Part shown: positions 8,970-17,318 of the stretch, piece after piece | How the letters are laid out: each line of letters opens with the position of its first letter | Position numbering within the stretch: position 1 is the stretch's first letter | Assembly: GCA_934486875.1 (NCBI GenBank) | Contig: CAKSPU010000002.1 | Location: 1-64,000, forward strand | Length of the DNA stretch: 64,000 nucleotides | Source of the DNA: an uncultured Oscillospiraceae bacterium | GTDB taxonomy: Bacteria > Bacillota > Clostridia > Oscillospirales > Ruminococcaceae | Direction: 5' to 3' | Position numbers and translations under genes: made by a program | The notes under the pieces: model-generated | The model's database searches: none | The model's input: only the letters and a program-made list of their open reading frames with translations | Told to the model about the DNA's origin: nothing

Positions 8970-11324
8970 TCATATCTCCTCAATTATGGGGAGTATCATA
9001 GGATTGCGCTTGGTTTTCATATAGATATAGTCGCTGAGGGAATCTCTGAGACCCGACTTGATGCTGTTCCAGTCTCTTACACCGTCGGAAAGGCAGGCTT
9101 CGAGGGTCTTTCTGAGGATATCCCTTGCAGCCTCCATCATTTCCTCATTTTCCCTTACATAAACAAAGCCACGGGAGAGAATGTCAGGACCTGCAAGAAT
9201 GGTTCCGCTCTCGCTTTCGATAGTGGCAACAGCCACGATAAGACCGTCCTCCGCAAGGTGCTTTCTGTCTCTGAGGACGATAGAGCCCACATCGCCCACG
9301 CCAAGACCGTCAACGAGAACTCTGCCCGCCTGTACCTTGCCTGTGATGCCGATAGTCGTGCCGTCCGTTTCGATAACGTCTCCGATAGAGCCGATAATTA
9401 CATTGCTCTCGGGAATGCCCATTGCATAGGCAAGGTTGGCGCTCTTCTTAAGGTGCTTGTACTCGCCGTGAACGGGAATGAAGAATCTGGGACGGGTGAG
9501 GGACATTATGAGCTTTATCTCCTCCTGGCAGGCGTGACCCGAAACGTGGACATCGTACATTGACTCGTAAATTACCTCTGCCCCTGCCTTAAGAAGCTCG
9601 TTTACTACCTTTGTGACGTACTTCTCGTTGCCCGGGATAGGATTTGCGCTGATGATGATATAGTCCATAGGAGTAATGGTAACGCTTCTGTGCTCGTTCA
9701 TCGCCATTCTTGTAAGGGCGGACATAGGCTCGCCCTGACTGCCTGTGGTGATAAGGACTATCTTTTCGGGGGGGTACTTGTTCATAGTTTCAAGGTCGAT
9801 GATAACGCCCTCGGGAACGGAGAGATATCCCAGCTCCATAGCTGTGGAGATGACATTCAGCATACTTCTGCCGAATACAGCGACCTTTCGTCCGCTGCTC
9901 ACAGCCTTGTTGATTATCTGCTGTATGCGGTGGATATTTGAAGCAAAGGTGGCAATGATTATTCTCTTGCCCTCAGCCTTTGCAAAAAGCTTTTCAAAGG
10001 AAGCTCCCACAGTGCGCTCGGAAGCGGTATGACCGGGACGCTCCGCATTTGTGGAGTCGGACATAAGGGCAAGAACGCCCCTGTTTCCAAGCTCGCCGAA
10101 CCTTGCAAGGTCGATTATGCCGCCCTCGATGGGGGTGAAGTCCACCTTGAAGTCGCCTGTGTGGATAACGATGCCTGCGGGGGTGTGGATAGCAAGTCCC
10201 ACAGCGTCGGGGATAGAGTGATTTACTCTGATGAATTCAACTGCCATACAGCCCATTTTTACAGTCTGGCGGGGAGTTACAACATTGAGCTTTGCCTGGC
10301 TCATAAGGTTGTGCTCCTTGAGCTTGCCCTCAATGAGACCGATAGTAAGGCGTGTTGCATAAACGGGGATATTGCACTTTTTCAGAAGATATGCCAGAGA
10401 GCCGATGTGGTCCTCGTGACCGTGGGTGATGACGATGCCCCTTACCTTTGAGATGTTCTGCTCAACATAGGTGAAGTCGGGGATAACAAGGTCAACGCCC
10501 GGCATATCGCTGTCGGGAAATGCAAGTCCGCAGTCCACGATGAACATATCGTTTCCGCACTCAAAAACGGTCATATTCTTTCCGATCTCGTTCAGACCGC
10601 CAAGGGGGATTATTCTGAGGGGAGTGCGCTTTACAGCTCTGTGATTGGTGTGGGCGCTATAGCGTGTGTCAGGCTCGGGTGTGTCGGAAACTGCTTCTGC
10701 GGAGAGCTGTCGGGGAGCGGTGTTCTGATTGCCGTTCTGATTGTTGTATCTGTATCTGCCGCCCTGATATCTGTTGTCGTCACGGTTGCTGCGGCGGTCG
10801 TAGGAATTTCTCTGATAGGGCTTTTCATAGCTCCGTTCAAAGGAAGTCTTTTCAAATACAGAGGTGTCGGGAGCAGGACTGTCGGCGCTCTGCTCGGGGG
10901 CTCTGTAGGGCTTGTTATAGCTTCTGTTTTGGTCATAGCCCCTGTTATTGTCATAGGGACGGCTGTAGCTCCTGTTTCCGTAATAGGGCTTCGGGCCGCT
11001 TCCGCCGTTATTGTTGTTGCTGTAGCTATTGTAATTCTTGTAGGGTCTGCGCTGTTCGTAGGGACGGTTCTCGCCTGCGTTTTCATTTCTCTGTGCAGGG
11101 CGGTTTGGAGATGCACTCTGCTGTCTGTCGAAATTCTCGGGGGAAACTCCCTTTGGGGGAAGCATTGGTCTGCGCTGATTGTAGCGCTTGCCGCTGTTTG
11201 AATAGTTTGTGTAGCGTCTGTTTTCGGAGGGAGCGGTGTTTTCCTTCTTTTCGCCCTTGGGTGCGATCTTTTCGCCGTACTCGTTTACTGTGGGCTCTGT
11301 TTCGTTGTTTCGGTTTTCAGCCAA
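8970..11324 (-). CDS. rnjA: Ribonuclease J with long low-complexity N-terminus
   Basis: Metallo-beta-lactamase/beta-CASP ribonuclease with 5'-3' exo- and endonuclease activity, central to RNA decay and rRNA maturation in Firmicutes. The catalytic core starts near residue 233. The metal-binding motif HGHEDH is at 301-306, and beta-CASP features follow (SDSTNAERPG, TTGSQGEP, PVHGEYKHL). Residues 1-232 are an extension dominated by Asn, Tyr, Arg, Gly and Ser (repeated RPY, NRSY and NNN runs), predicted disordered; Bacillus RNase J1 lacks it. A long structured leader with a consensus promoter precedes the gene. It probably heads the minus-strand operon through gdpP. Confidence 0.96.
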   Translation of the reverse strand: MAENRNNETEPTVNEYGEKIAPKGEKKENTAPSENRRYTNYSNSGKRYNQRRPMLPPKGVSPENFDRQQSASPNRPAQRNENAGENRPYEQRRPYKNYNSYSNNNNGGSGPKPYYGNRSYSRPYDNNRGYDQNRSYNKPYRAPEQSADSPAPDTSVFEKTSFERSYEKPYQRNSYDRRSNRDDNRYQGGRYRYNNQNGNQNTAPRQLSAEAVSDTPEPDTRYSAHTNHRAVKRTPLRIIPLGGLNEIGKNMTVFECGNDMFIVDCGLAFPDSDMPGVDLVIPDFTYVEQNISKVRGIVITHGHEDHIGSLAYLLKKCNIPVYATRLTIGLIEGKLKEHNLMSQAKLNVVTPRQTVKMGCMAVEFIRVNHSIPDAVGLAIHTPAGIVIHTGDFKVDFTPIEGGIIDLARFGELGNRGVLALMSDSTNAERPGHTASERTVGASFEKLFAKAEGKRIIIATFASNIHRIQQIINKAVSSGRKVAVFGRSMLNVISTAMELGYLSVPEGVIIDLETMNKYPPEKIVLITTGSQGEPMSALTRMAMNEHRSVTITPMDYIIISANPIPGNEKYVTKVVNELLKAGAEVIYESMYDVHVSGHACQEEIKLIMSLTRPRFFIPVHGEYKHLKKSANLAYAMGIPESNVIIGSIGDVIETDGTTIGITGKVQAGRVLVDGLGVGDVGSIVLRDRKHLAEDGLIVAVATIESESGTILAGPDILSRGFVYVRENEEMMEAARDILRKTLEACLSDGVRDWNSIKSGLRDSLSDYIYMKTKRNPMILPIIEEI

Positions 11325-11783
11325 TTTCTTTACCTCATTTCAAAATAGTTGCATTTTCCCGAATTTGTCGGGGCTTTCGTTTTGGTTATTGTGGGGACTG
11401 ATGTATCATAAACATCTGCATTTGTCCGACGGTGTGAAAATTATCCGTAACCTTGTCCGTTCATTCTGCATAGACACAGGGTCATAACGGTGCCTGGGGG
11501 CGGGAGCTTTACTTGGTGTGAAAAATAATTACAGCATACTGAGCATAAAGCAGACCTCCTGCCCGTCTTTATGCGGCTCCGTTTTTCTGCCAAACACACT
11601 TGCGCCTTAATATTTCCTGCCTGCGATAACACTTTTTCCTTTGCGGCAGATATAAATTCCGCTTCGGCGCATTCATAACATTTTTTACAAAATCCGTCTG
11701 ACCCTTTCATCGGGTCTGGCAACAGCATAGATATGCCGTTATCGGGCAGGGCATATGCCTGCCTTTGTCCGAACACAATAATT
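11325..11783 (-). ncRNA. Long hairpin-rich 5' leader of rnjA
   Basis: From the promoter at 11790-11818 to the rnjA ATG there are about 460 transcribed bases. Reading the minus strand from 5', successive stems include GGCAG..CTGCC around a central CATATG, AACGGCAT/ATGCTGTT with a four-base loop, GACCC/GGGTC, a larger arm closed by TGCGCC/GGCGCA enclosing GCGG/CCGC, and GCATAAAG/CTTTATGC. Two near-copies of TAATTTTTCACACC follow. A 125-codon frame (11441-11818) crosses it but has no ribosome-binding site or family resemblance. I cannot match it to a known riboswitch by eye. Autoregulation of an RNase through its leader has precedent (RNase E), but here it is inference. Confidence 0.55.
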
Positions 11784-11789
11784 AAAATT

Positions 11790-11818
11790 ATTATATCCCA
11801 TTTTGTGTATAATGTCAA
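11790..11818 (-). promoter_or_regulatory. Consensus sigma-A promoter of rnjA
   Basis: On the minus strand, TTGACA (11813-11818), a 17-base spacer and TATAAT (11790-11795). Both hexamers are perfect matches. Confidence 0.85.
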
Positions 11819-11884
11819 GGCGATTTATGTGAACTTATGGCAGATACGCAATTATATTTCTGACATAAACAGACTTTTTGATAC

Positions 11885-11913
11885 AAAAAAGCCGACGCAG
11901 GTGCATCGGCTTT
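11885..11913 (-). terminator. Terminator of the Rpn-family gene
   Basis: Minus-strand stem AAAGCCGA/TCGGCTTT followed by a run of T residues, about 40 bases beyond the stop codon of the Rpn-family gene. Confidence 0.8.
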
Positions 11914-11951
11914 GTCTGTAGGTTGATTAAATCAGTATTATATGGCGTGGT

Positions 11952-12878
11952 TCAGCTTCCTTTTACTATAGCGTTTATCTGTTCGTCGGTCATACCGAAG
12001 GCTTTCATATTGGCAATGAGTTCAGCTTGCTTTTTTGCAGCACCTTCGGCTTTTCCCTCGGCTCTGCCCTTGATCAATCCTTTGGCTTCTCCTTCGGCTC
12101 TGCCCTTGATCAATCCTTTGGCTTCTCCTTCGGCTCTGCCCTTGATCAATCCTTTAGCTTCTCCTTCGACTCTGCCCTCTTCTTTGGCATTTTTCAAAGC
12201 GGAAGCTTCATCGTGGAGAGCTTTCTCACGGAGACGGGCTATCTCACGTATTTTTGTGTCCTCGCTCATATCATATATGACATTTACTGCTTTTTTCATA
12301 ATAGGAACATTGGTCTGACTTATCATATCAAGCGCCTCCTCACTGTCCGCATTTATAAACTGGAGCCAAAGCTCACGGCTGTTTTTCGGGTTGGGCTTCT
12401 TTCCCACCTTTTTCAGCTCAAAGAAATGGATACTGAATTTATCCGAGAAAACCTCTTCCGTACCCTTTATCATTGCCGCAACCTCGGTGTGATAATCGGT
12501 TCCCGAAAACATATTGAAATTGATGATGTTGATGGTTATGGTCTGCTTAAGCTCGCTGTACTCCTCACCGCTTTTCAGCTCTGATGAATAAAGCTTTGCC
12601 CAGTAGAAAAGAGTCCTGTCACGGTAATCGGCATCGTTTTTTACCTGTATCTCCACATTCACAAGCTTATCATCGACTTTAAGACTTAGATCGAGCCTGC
12701 TGAACTTGCCTGCCAGAGTTTCGGGCGGCAGCTCGGGATTTGTAATTTTTATCTCCGATATGCTTTCCTGCGGTATATCAAGCATACTCGCCACGAACGA
12801 ATGGAGCATATCCTCATTTTCCGTAAATATTTTCTTGAAGATTATATCAAGCTTTGCCGAGATAACGTTTCTTGCCAT
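11952..12878 (-). CDS. Rpn-family recombination-promoting nuclease / PD-(D/E)XK transposase-like protein
   Basis: Member of the family described as recombination-promoting nucleases (RpnA type), with a PD-(D/E)XK core. The N-terminal pattern is typical: a start resembling DIIFKKIF, then RLDLSLKVDDKLVNVEIQ, where the catalytic Asp, Glu and Gln are expected (about 60-80), then YRDRTLFYWAKLY. The C-terminal third is charged and carries three identical or nearly identical 12-residue units (GEAKGLIKGRAE) encoded by 36-bp repeats. Such repeats usually vary in number between strains. GGAGG lies upstream of the ATG, and the gene has its own promoter and terminator, so it is a one-gene unit. Whether it acts in DNA mobility or defence is not shown here. 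Confidence 0.88.
   Translation of the reverse strand: MARNVISAKLDIIFKKIFTENEDMLHSFVASMLDIPQESISEIKITNPELPPETLAGKFSRLDLSLKVDDKLVNVEIQVKNDADYRDRTLFYWAKLYSSELKSGEEYSELKQTITINIINFNMFSGTDYHTEVAAMIKGTEEVFSDKFSIHFFELKKVGKKPNPKNSRELWLQFINADSEEALDMISQTNVPIMKKAVNVIYDMSEDTKIREIARLREKALHDEASALKNAKEEGRVEGEAKGLIKGRAEGEAKGLIKGRAEGEAKGLIKGRAEGKAEGAAKKQAELIANMKAFGMTDEQINAIVKGS
12061..12168. repeat. Three tandem 36-bp repeats inside the Rpn-family gene
   Basis: Units at 12061-12096, 12097-12132 and 12133-12168. The first two are identical and the third differs by one base. Each encodes 12 residues (GEAKGLIKGRAE frame), so gain or loss of units keeps the reading frame. Confidence 0.95.
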
Positions 12879-12900
12879 AGCTGCGCCCTCCTTTTATCTT

Positions 12901-12929
12901 ATTATATCATATTTATACTGTAAATACAA
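12901..12929 (-). promoter_or_regulatory. Promoter of the Rpn-family gene
   Basis: Minus strand: TTGTAT (12924-12929), 17-base spacer, TATAAT (12901-12906), closely followed by the AAAGGAGG ribosome-binding site. Confidence 0.7.
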
Positions 12930-12947
12930 GTCATAATCCCTTACAGG

Positions 12948-13223
12948 TCATAATCCTTTACAGGTCTTGTTATAAGTGATAAGCGCCGCTATCACGCAGA
13001 TTATCTGAGCGGCATTTACGGAAAGGGTGAACCCGAACGCCATTTTGAAAACTATCAGGTCGAGGATAACGGGGGAGCCTGTGTCTATTCCCACCGACAT
13101 ATCATAGGCAAGCCAGCCGAGGTAGTGATTGCCGCTGCATATCCTTGCAATGACCGTTCCCAGAACTATCCCTGCCAGCAGGAAAAACAGAAATGCGACA
13201 GTGCGCTTGAAATTTTCTTTCAT
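12948..13223 (-). CDS. DUF4321-type small membrane protein
   Basis: Small protein (91 aa) with about three hydrophobic segments (roughly 8-25, 50-68 and 70-85) and the conserved small-residue stretch FFLLAGIVLGTVIA near the start. This matches the DUF4321 family of clostridial membrane proteins, whose function is unknown. AAAGGA lies about ten bases before the ATG. It sits 21 bases downstream of the U32-family gene and probably shares its transcript. The last 17 bases of the gene, including the TGA, are repeated immediately afterwards with one mismatch. Confidence 0.75.
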   Translation of the reverse strand: MKENFKRTVAFLFFLLAGIVLGTVIARICSGNHYLGWLAYDMSVGIDTGSPVILDLIVFKMAFGFTLSVNAAQIICVIAALITYNKTCKGL

Positions 13224-13244
13224 TTTCTTATCGTCCTTTCACAT

Positions 13245-15305
13245 TTATATTATTCCACGGTAATACAGTCCTCGGGTGAATTTTCCCTCGGGCGTTCCTC
13301 GGTGCAGGTATCTTTTTATAACGTCTGCTGCGGGCTTCGGGGGCATATTTCCCATATCAAGGAGGGCAAAGGCTGCGCCCCTGAAGTCGGAAAGCTTATC
13401 GGAGGTCTCCAGAATGTCGCAGTTTAATATGCGGGCATACTGCTTTCTCTCGCACTCAACGGGGAATTTCCTGCCTGTGCGGTCGGTGATGCTGCCGGTG
13501 CAGCCCTTGCAGCCTGCCTGCGCTCTTACGGGGCAGTTTTTCGTTATCATAAGGGGGAGCCTGCCATATGCGTAAAAGCCTGTGGGGATCGGCTTTTCAA
13601 GGGCGGATATCTGCGCCGCCTTAAGCTCGAATGATGCGGTGATGTCGCAGAGACCAAGCTCTGCAAAGCGCTTTGCGGCATATGAATTTGTGATGTTAAG
13701 TCCTGTGCCGCCGTGAATTTTGATTCCGTCAAGCTGAGACAGAACACCGAGATGTGTGAAATTTCCGCATACAAAGTGCCTGAAACCTATATTATAAAGC
13801 TCTTTCAGCTCATTTAAAAGACTGTCCTCATCGGAAACGATGTCGGGGAGGGATACGGCGGTTTTATTTGCATAAAGCCCTGCATCAAACTCCCTGCATA
13901 TATATGTGGGGGCGATGACAAGCTCAGAATATTCATAGACGGCTTTTAAGGTCTCTGTGTTTTTTGTCATAACACGTAAGGGCATATCGCCGCTTTTTCT
14001 GCTTGGAACGGGCTTTTCGGGGGAGAAGTCCGTGATGTGATAAACGGGGGTGTTCTGAAGTACGGTCAGCCTGTCACATTGGCTTACTGCCTCACGTCTG
14101 AGTCTGTTCAGCTCCGAGGCGGGGATTGTCAGCCCCCCGTCAATATTGCAGGAAATGGCTTCAGGTTCATATCTTGTGCCGCCGAGCTTTGAAAGCTGCT
14201 TTTTAACGTCCTCTTCCGAAAGGCTTCTGTTTCGTGCGGCTTCGGGAACGGTGCCTGTTATTTCGCCCGAGATATTTCCCGAGGAAAATTTAAGGACGGT
14301 GGGCATATCTGCTTTCAGTTCAAATTCAAAGGATATCCTGTCGCTTTTTTTCTCGTCCCTGTACATTGCGGCGAGCTGTGGGAGAACGGTGTCGGCGGAT
14401 ACCACGTCCTCTCTGCGCCTGTGGCCGAACATTTCGCTGCCTGTTTTTCCTGTGAGATATCCGTCTGTGAAGCCGCTTCGGGAGAATACCGCCTCAAGGC
14501 GGCGCATATCCTCCGCCGTATCTCCGCTTTTGTCCACAGCGTCACGGAGGGCGGTCACTGCCGCAGCAACATACTCGGGGCGCTTCATTCGTCCCTCTAT
14601 CTTGAACGATGCACAGCCTGCGTTTATAAGCTCGTCTGTGTGTCTCACGAGGGACATATCTTTCAGGGACAGGGCATAATACTCTTCCTTTTTGAATGCG
14701 GAAAAGGGCAGTCTGCACGCCTGTGCGCACTGTCCTCGGTTGGCGCTTCTTGAACCGATAAGTGCGCTCATATAGCACTGCCCCGAAAGACACATACACT
14801 GTGCGCCGTGGACGAATACCTCGGTCTCCGTGCCCGTATCGCAAATTTTCTTTATCTCATCAAGCGACAGTTCTCTTGCGGGGACTATCCTGCAAAAGCC
14901 CGCTTTTCGGGCGGCAATTGCTCCGAGAGGGGTGTGGACGGTCATCTGCGTTGAGCCGTGGCGGGGCATATCGGGAACTGTGAGGGCGGCAAGATATGCT
15001 GCGCCGATATCCTGAATGATAAGTCCGTCAACTCCCGCTTCTGCGCCGGATTTTACCTCTTTGCAGAACTCCTCCGCTTCATTGTCGCAGATGACCGTGT
15101 TCATTGCACGGTATATCTTCACTCCGTGGAGATGACAGTATTTTACAGCTTCCGCAAGCTCTTCATCTGAAAAATTGACGGCGTTCGCTCTGGCGGAAAA
15201 AAGCTTTCCGCCGACATAAACGCCGTCAGCACCGCATCTTACGGCGGCATATATGCTTTCAAGGCTGCCTGCGGGGGCAAGCACCTCGGGCTTTTTGTTG
15301 TTCAT
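13245..15305 (-). CDS. U32 family peptidase-like protein (RlhA-type, DUF3656)
   Basis: Members of this family in E. coli (RlhA, TrhP) are linked to prephenate-dependent hydroxylation of cytidine in 23S rRNA or uridine in tRNA, rather than to proteolysis. The N-terminus VLAPAGSLES..CGADGVYVGG is the U32 signature. The cysteines in CMCLSGQC and NRGQCAQAC (about 165-195) fit the U32 iron-sulfur site. The length of 686 aa with a C-terminal extension fits the DUF3656-containing RlhA type. It lies 5 bases downstream of zapA, a common clostridial pairing, and continues into the DUF4321 gene. Confidence 0.9.
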   Translation of the reverse strand: MNNKKPEVLAPAGSLESIYAAVRCGADGVYVGGKLFSARANAVNFSDEELAEAVKYCHLHGVKIYRAMNTVICDNEAEEFCKEVKSGAEAGVDGLIIQDIGAAYLAALTVPDMPRHGSTQMTVHTPLGAIAARKAGFCRIVPARELSLDEIKKICDTGTETEVFVHGAQCMCLSGQCYMSALIGSRSANRGQCAQACRLPFSAFKKEEYYALSLKDMSLVRHTDELINAGCASFKIEGRMKRPEYVAAAVTALRDAVDKSGDTAEDMRRLEAVFSRSGFTDGYLTGKTGSEMFGHRRREDVVSADTVLPQLAAMYRDEKKSDRISFEFELKADMPTVLKFSSGNISGEITGTVPEAARNRSLSEEDVKKQLSKLGGTRYEPEAISCNIDGGLTIPASELNRLRREAVSQCDRLTVLQNTPVYHITDFSPEKPVPSRKSGDMPLRVMTKNTETLKAVYEYSELVIAPTYICREFDAGLYANKTAVSLPDIVSDEDSLLNELKELYNIGFRHFVCGNFTHLGVLSQLDGIKIHGGTGLNITNSYAAKRFAELGLCDITASFELKAAQISALEKPIPTGFYAYGRLPLMITKNCPVRAQAGCKGCTGSITDRTGRKFPVECERKQYARILNCDILETSDKLSDFRGAAFALLDMGNMPPKPAADVIKRYLHRGTPEGKFTRGLYYRGII

Positions 15306-15310
15306 AGGAC

Positions 15311-16084
15311 TCAGCGCCTTTTCTTTCTGCTTCTCTTGTTCCGTTCGGGAGCTTCAGCGGCAGTTACGTTATCATTTTGTGTATTACCGCCATCATTCTG
15401 AGCTTCTGTGCCTGCTCCTCCGTCAGCCCCTCCGTGTTCGCCGCTATCTTCGGCTTTTTCGCTGCTTTTACTGGCATCTGAGCCGCATTCGGCAGTCTTG
15501 GCATCTGCTTTCTCGGGAGCTTCGGGTGATCTTGCTTCGGGAGCCGGTTCGGCGGTGGCATCGGTCTTTTCCTCGGGCTTTGCGGCATTATCTGCGTCAG
15601 CTGTGACAGCAGCTGCATCTGTTCCGTCTGTCTCAATGGGTTCGGGGGTGTTCTCCTCAGCATAGATCGTCACCGCAGGGGAGATGGTGTTTTCCAGAAC
15701 CAGCTGCTCGCACTCATAGGCAGGGCGCTTTTTCAGCTCCTTTATCTCCTTTTCAAGAGCGGCGATCTTCTCTTCGAGAGCCTTGTTCTTGTCCGCAAGC
15801 TTTTCCTTTTCCTTGCGTGCCTTTGCGGTCTCCTCAACGTAGGACTTTATCTGCTTTCCCACATTTTCAATGCTCAGAGACGCTTTCTGAGCCTCGTCGA
15901 GAGCTGTGAGGGCAACGAATACGGCGGCGTTCTGAACTCCGAAATTGGGCTTCGCCTTTACCATATCGCTTATTTCCTTGTCCACACGCTTTGCAAGTCC
16001 GATGAGATATTCGGGGGAATCATCTGTTCTGAGGTTGTATTCCTTGCCGCAGATGGTCACGGCTACCTTATTTTCAATGTTCAT
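15311..16084 (-). CDS. zapA: Cell division protein ZapA with acidic tail
   Basis: ZapA cross-links FtsZ filaments at the division site. Residues 1-95 match ZapA (VTICGKEYNLRTDDSPEYL..LAKRVDKEI, then VFVALTALDEA). A coiled coil follows (about 85-140, repeating Lys/Glu/Leu). Residues 150-257 are a low-complexity acidic tail rich in Glu, Ala, Asp and Thr ending in a short basic patch (RNKRSRKKRR). Typical ZapA is 80-130 aa, so the tail doubles the protein. GAAAGGA precedes the ATG. A repeat element (16113-16275) separates it from the upstream co-directional gene. Confidence 0.88.
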   Translation of the reverse strand: MNIENKVAVTICGKEYNLRTDDSPEYLIGLAKRVDKEISDMVKAKPNFGVQNAAVFVALTALDEAQKASLSIENVGKQIKSYVEETAKARKEKEKLADKNKALEEKIAALEKEIKELKKRPAYECEQLVLENTISPAVTIYAEENTPEPIETDGTDAAAVTADADNAAKPEEKTDATAEPAPEARSPEAPEKADAKTAECGSDASKSSEKAEDSGEHGGADGGAGTEAQNDGGNTQNDNVTAAEAPERNKRSRKKRR

Positions 16085-16112
16085 CTGTCCGTTCCTTTCG
16101 GCATTATATTCC

Positions 16113-16275
16113 AGAACCTGTCTTCACAAGCATATGCGCACGGCTTTTCGGCAAATTTTGCCGCAGACTGCGTTAAAAATTCTTGCCGGGCGACAGCCCG
16201 CCTGCGGATTTTTGCCTTGACTGCAATAAAATTATGCTCGAAAATCCGCACACATTTCTTATGAAGACAGGTTCT
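16113..16275. repeat. Inverted-repeat element E with the shared GC-rich core
   Basis: 163 bp bounded by 18-base terminal inverted repeats (AGAACCTGTCTTCACAAG versus its complement, 17 of 18 matching). Inside lies CTTGCCGGGCGACAGCCCGC (from about 16176), the same core found in copies A, B and C of the other palindromic family, although the ends and arms are unrelated. No protein is supported. It fills the gap between zapA and the membrane-protein gene. Confidence 0.8.
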
Positions 16276-16291
16276 TAGCATTTCTGCTTGT

Positions 16292-17083
16292 TTACTTTTT
16301 TTCGTCATCGCCTATGCCCACACCGAGACCCGATGTGTCCGTTTTGTCGGTCTTGTCGGTTTCGGGGGTATTTACAGGCTTGTATGCATTCTCCTGCACG
16401 GTCCGGTCGGGGGTATCTTTGCGGCGGGAGCGCACAAATATGAATACTGCCGCTCCGAGACCCAATGCACCGATAAGGGTGATGACCACAGAGAAATTCA
16501 GCGTTTTTTCAGGGGCATCGGCAGCATATTCCGTTATGACATAGGGGCATATGAGATTTTTGTAATCGTCCTTTGTGCCGTCTGCGCCGTCGTTTGTGAG
16601 CCACGAGTAAAGATACTCCTCCACCTCGCCCTCAAGGGCAGACACCCTGCCGAAAAGAGTAAATTCATTCCATATCTCGGGTTCTGTGCCGTGATCCTGA
16701 AAATCAAAGGTCTGCTGCATAAGAAGCTCGGCATTGTTTATGCCTGCGGACGTTCTTATCTCAACGGGAATGAGCTTAAGTGAGCCGGATTCAAAGCTGC
16801 CCGTTACGGGTATCAGATAATAGTGCGATGTCACCTTGGAATTGTGCTTTATTCCGAGAGTTTCGGAGTAGCTTTCGGTGTAGGCAAATTCGCCGTATAT
16901 CTCGAAAACATTTCCCTCAACGAATTTTCCATCGTAAAATTCACCGTCCGAAAGGTAGTTGAAGTCGTCAACGCCCTTTGCAAGCTCGGCTTTGTCGTTA
17001 AGCCCCGATATGATGCCGCCTATTCCCAGCACAAGCATTACCGCCAGCACCACCGTTACACTGAGCAGACCGTTCCTTTTCAC
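16292..17083 (-). CDS. Two-helix membrane protein of unknown function
   Basis: Predicted envelope protein of 263 aa. An N-terminal membrane segment (about 7-27) is followed by an extracytoplasmic domain of about 165 residues with alternating beta-like stretches, a second membrane segment (about 200-220), and a cytoplasmic Thr/Asp/Lys-rich tail. I do not recognise a named family. The start is GTG at 17083: AGGGGGG lies seven bases upstream, while the nearest ATG runs straight into a stop. A strong promoter at 17137-17165 drives it. The next gene on the strand, zapA, lies beyond element E. Confidence 0.7.
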   Translation of the reverse strand: MKRNGLLSVTVVLAVMLVLGIGGIISGLNDKAELAKGVDDFNYLSDGEFYDGKFVEGNVFEIYGEFAYTESYSETLGIKHNSKVTSHYYLIPVTGSFESGSLKLIPVEIRTSAGINNAELLMQQTFDFQDHGTEPEIWNEFTLFGRVSALEGEVEEYLYSWLTNDGADGTKDDYKNLICPYVITEYAADAPEKTLNFSVVITLIGALGLGAAVFIFVRSRRKDTPDRTVQENAYKPVNTPETDKTDKTDTSGLGVGIGDDEKK

Positions 17084-17136
17084 ATTTGTACCCCCCTGTT
17101 TCGATTTTCTGCATATTCTCCCATTTTATTAATATA

Positions 17137-17165
17137 AGTATAATACGTTCTGTGCATTTTGTCAA
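17137..17165 (-). promoter_or_regulatory. Sigma-A promoter of the membrane-protein gene
   Basis: Minus strand: TTGACA (17160-17165), 17-base spacer, TATACT (17137-17142), about 55 bases before the GTG start. Confidence 0.8.
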
Positions 17166-17318
17166 GGAAAATCAAAAGTTCGTCAGCCTGCATCAAATTT
17201 TTTGGTATAATGACACAATGCGGCATATCACGTCATTGTGAAAACTGATATTTCCTTGATATATTGCTTTGTTATGACCTTTTTCGCATTTTTCGCAGGG
17301 TATAATTATCCATATTTA
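17166..17318. other. Divergent spacer between membrane-protein gene and spoIIE
   Basis: AT-rich. Plus-strand TATAAT-like hexamers occur at about 17203 and 17301, but neither has a convincing -35 at the right distance. No ORF or RNA gene is supported. The spoIIE promoter is probably here or inside repeat copy B. Confidence 0.4.

Noticed and set aside
11441..11818. 125-codon minus-strand frame in the rnjA leader
   Set aside because: Its ATG coincides with the -35 region of the promoter, there is no Shine-Dalgarno sequence, the protein resembles nothing known, and the DNA is better explained as a chain of hairpins.
12061..12168. CRISPR-like array
   Set aside because: The three 36-bp units are directly adjacent with no spacers and are in-frame coding repeats.
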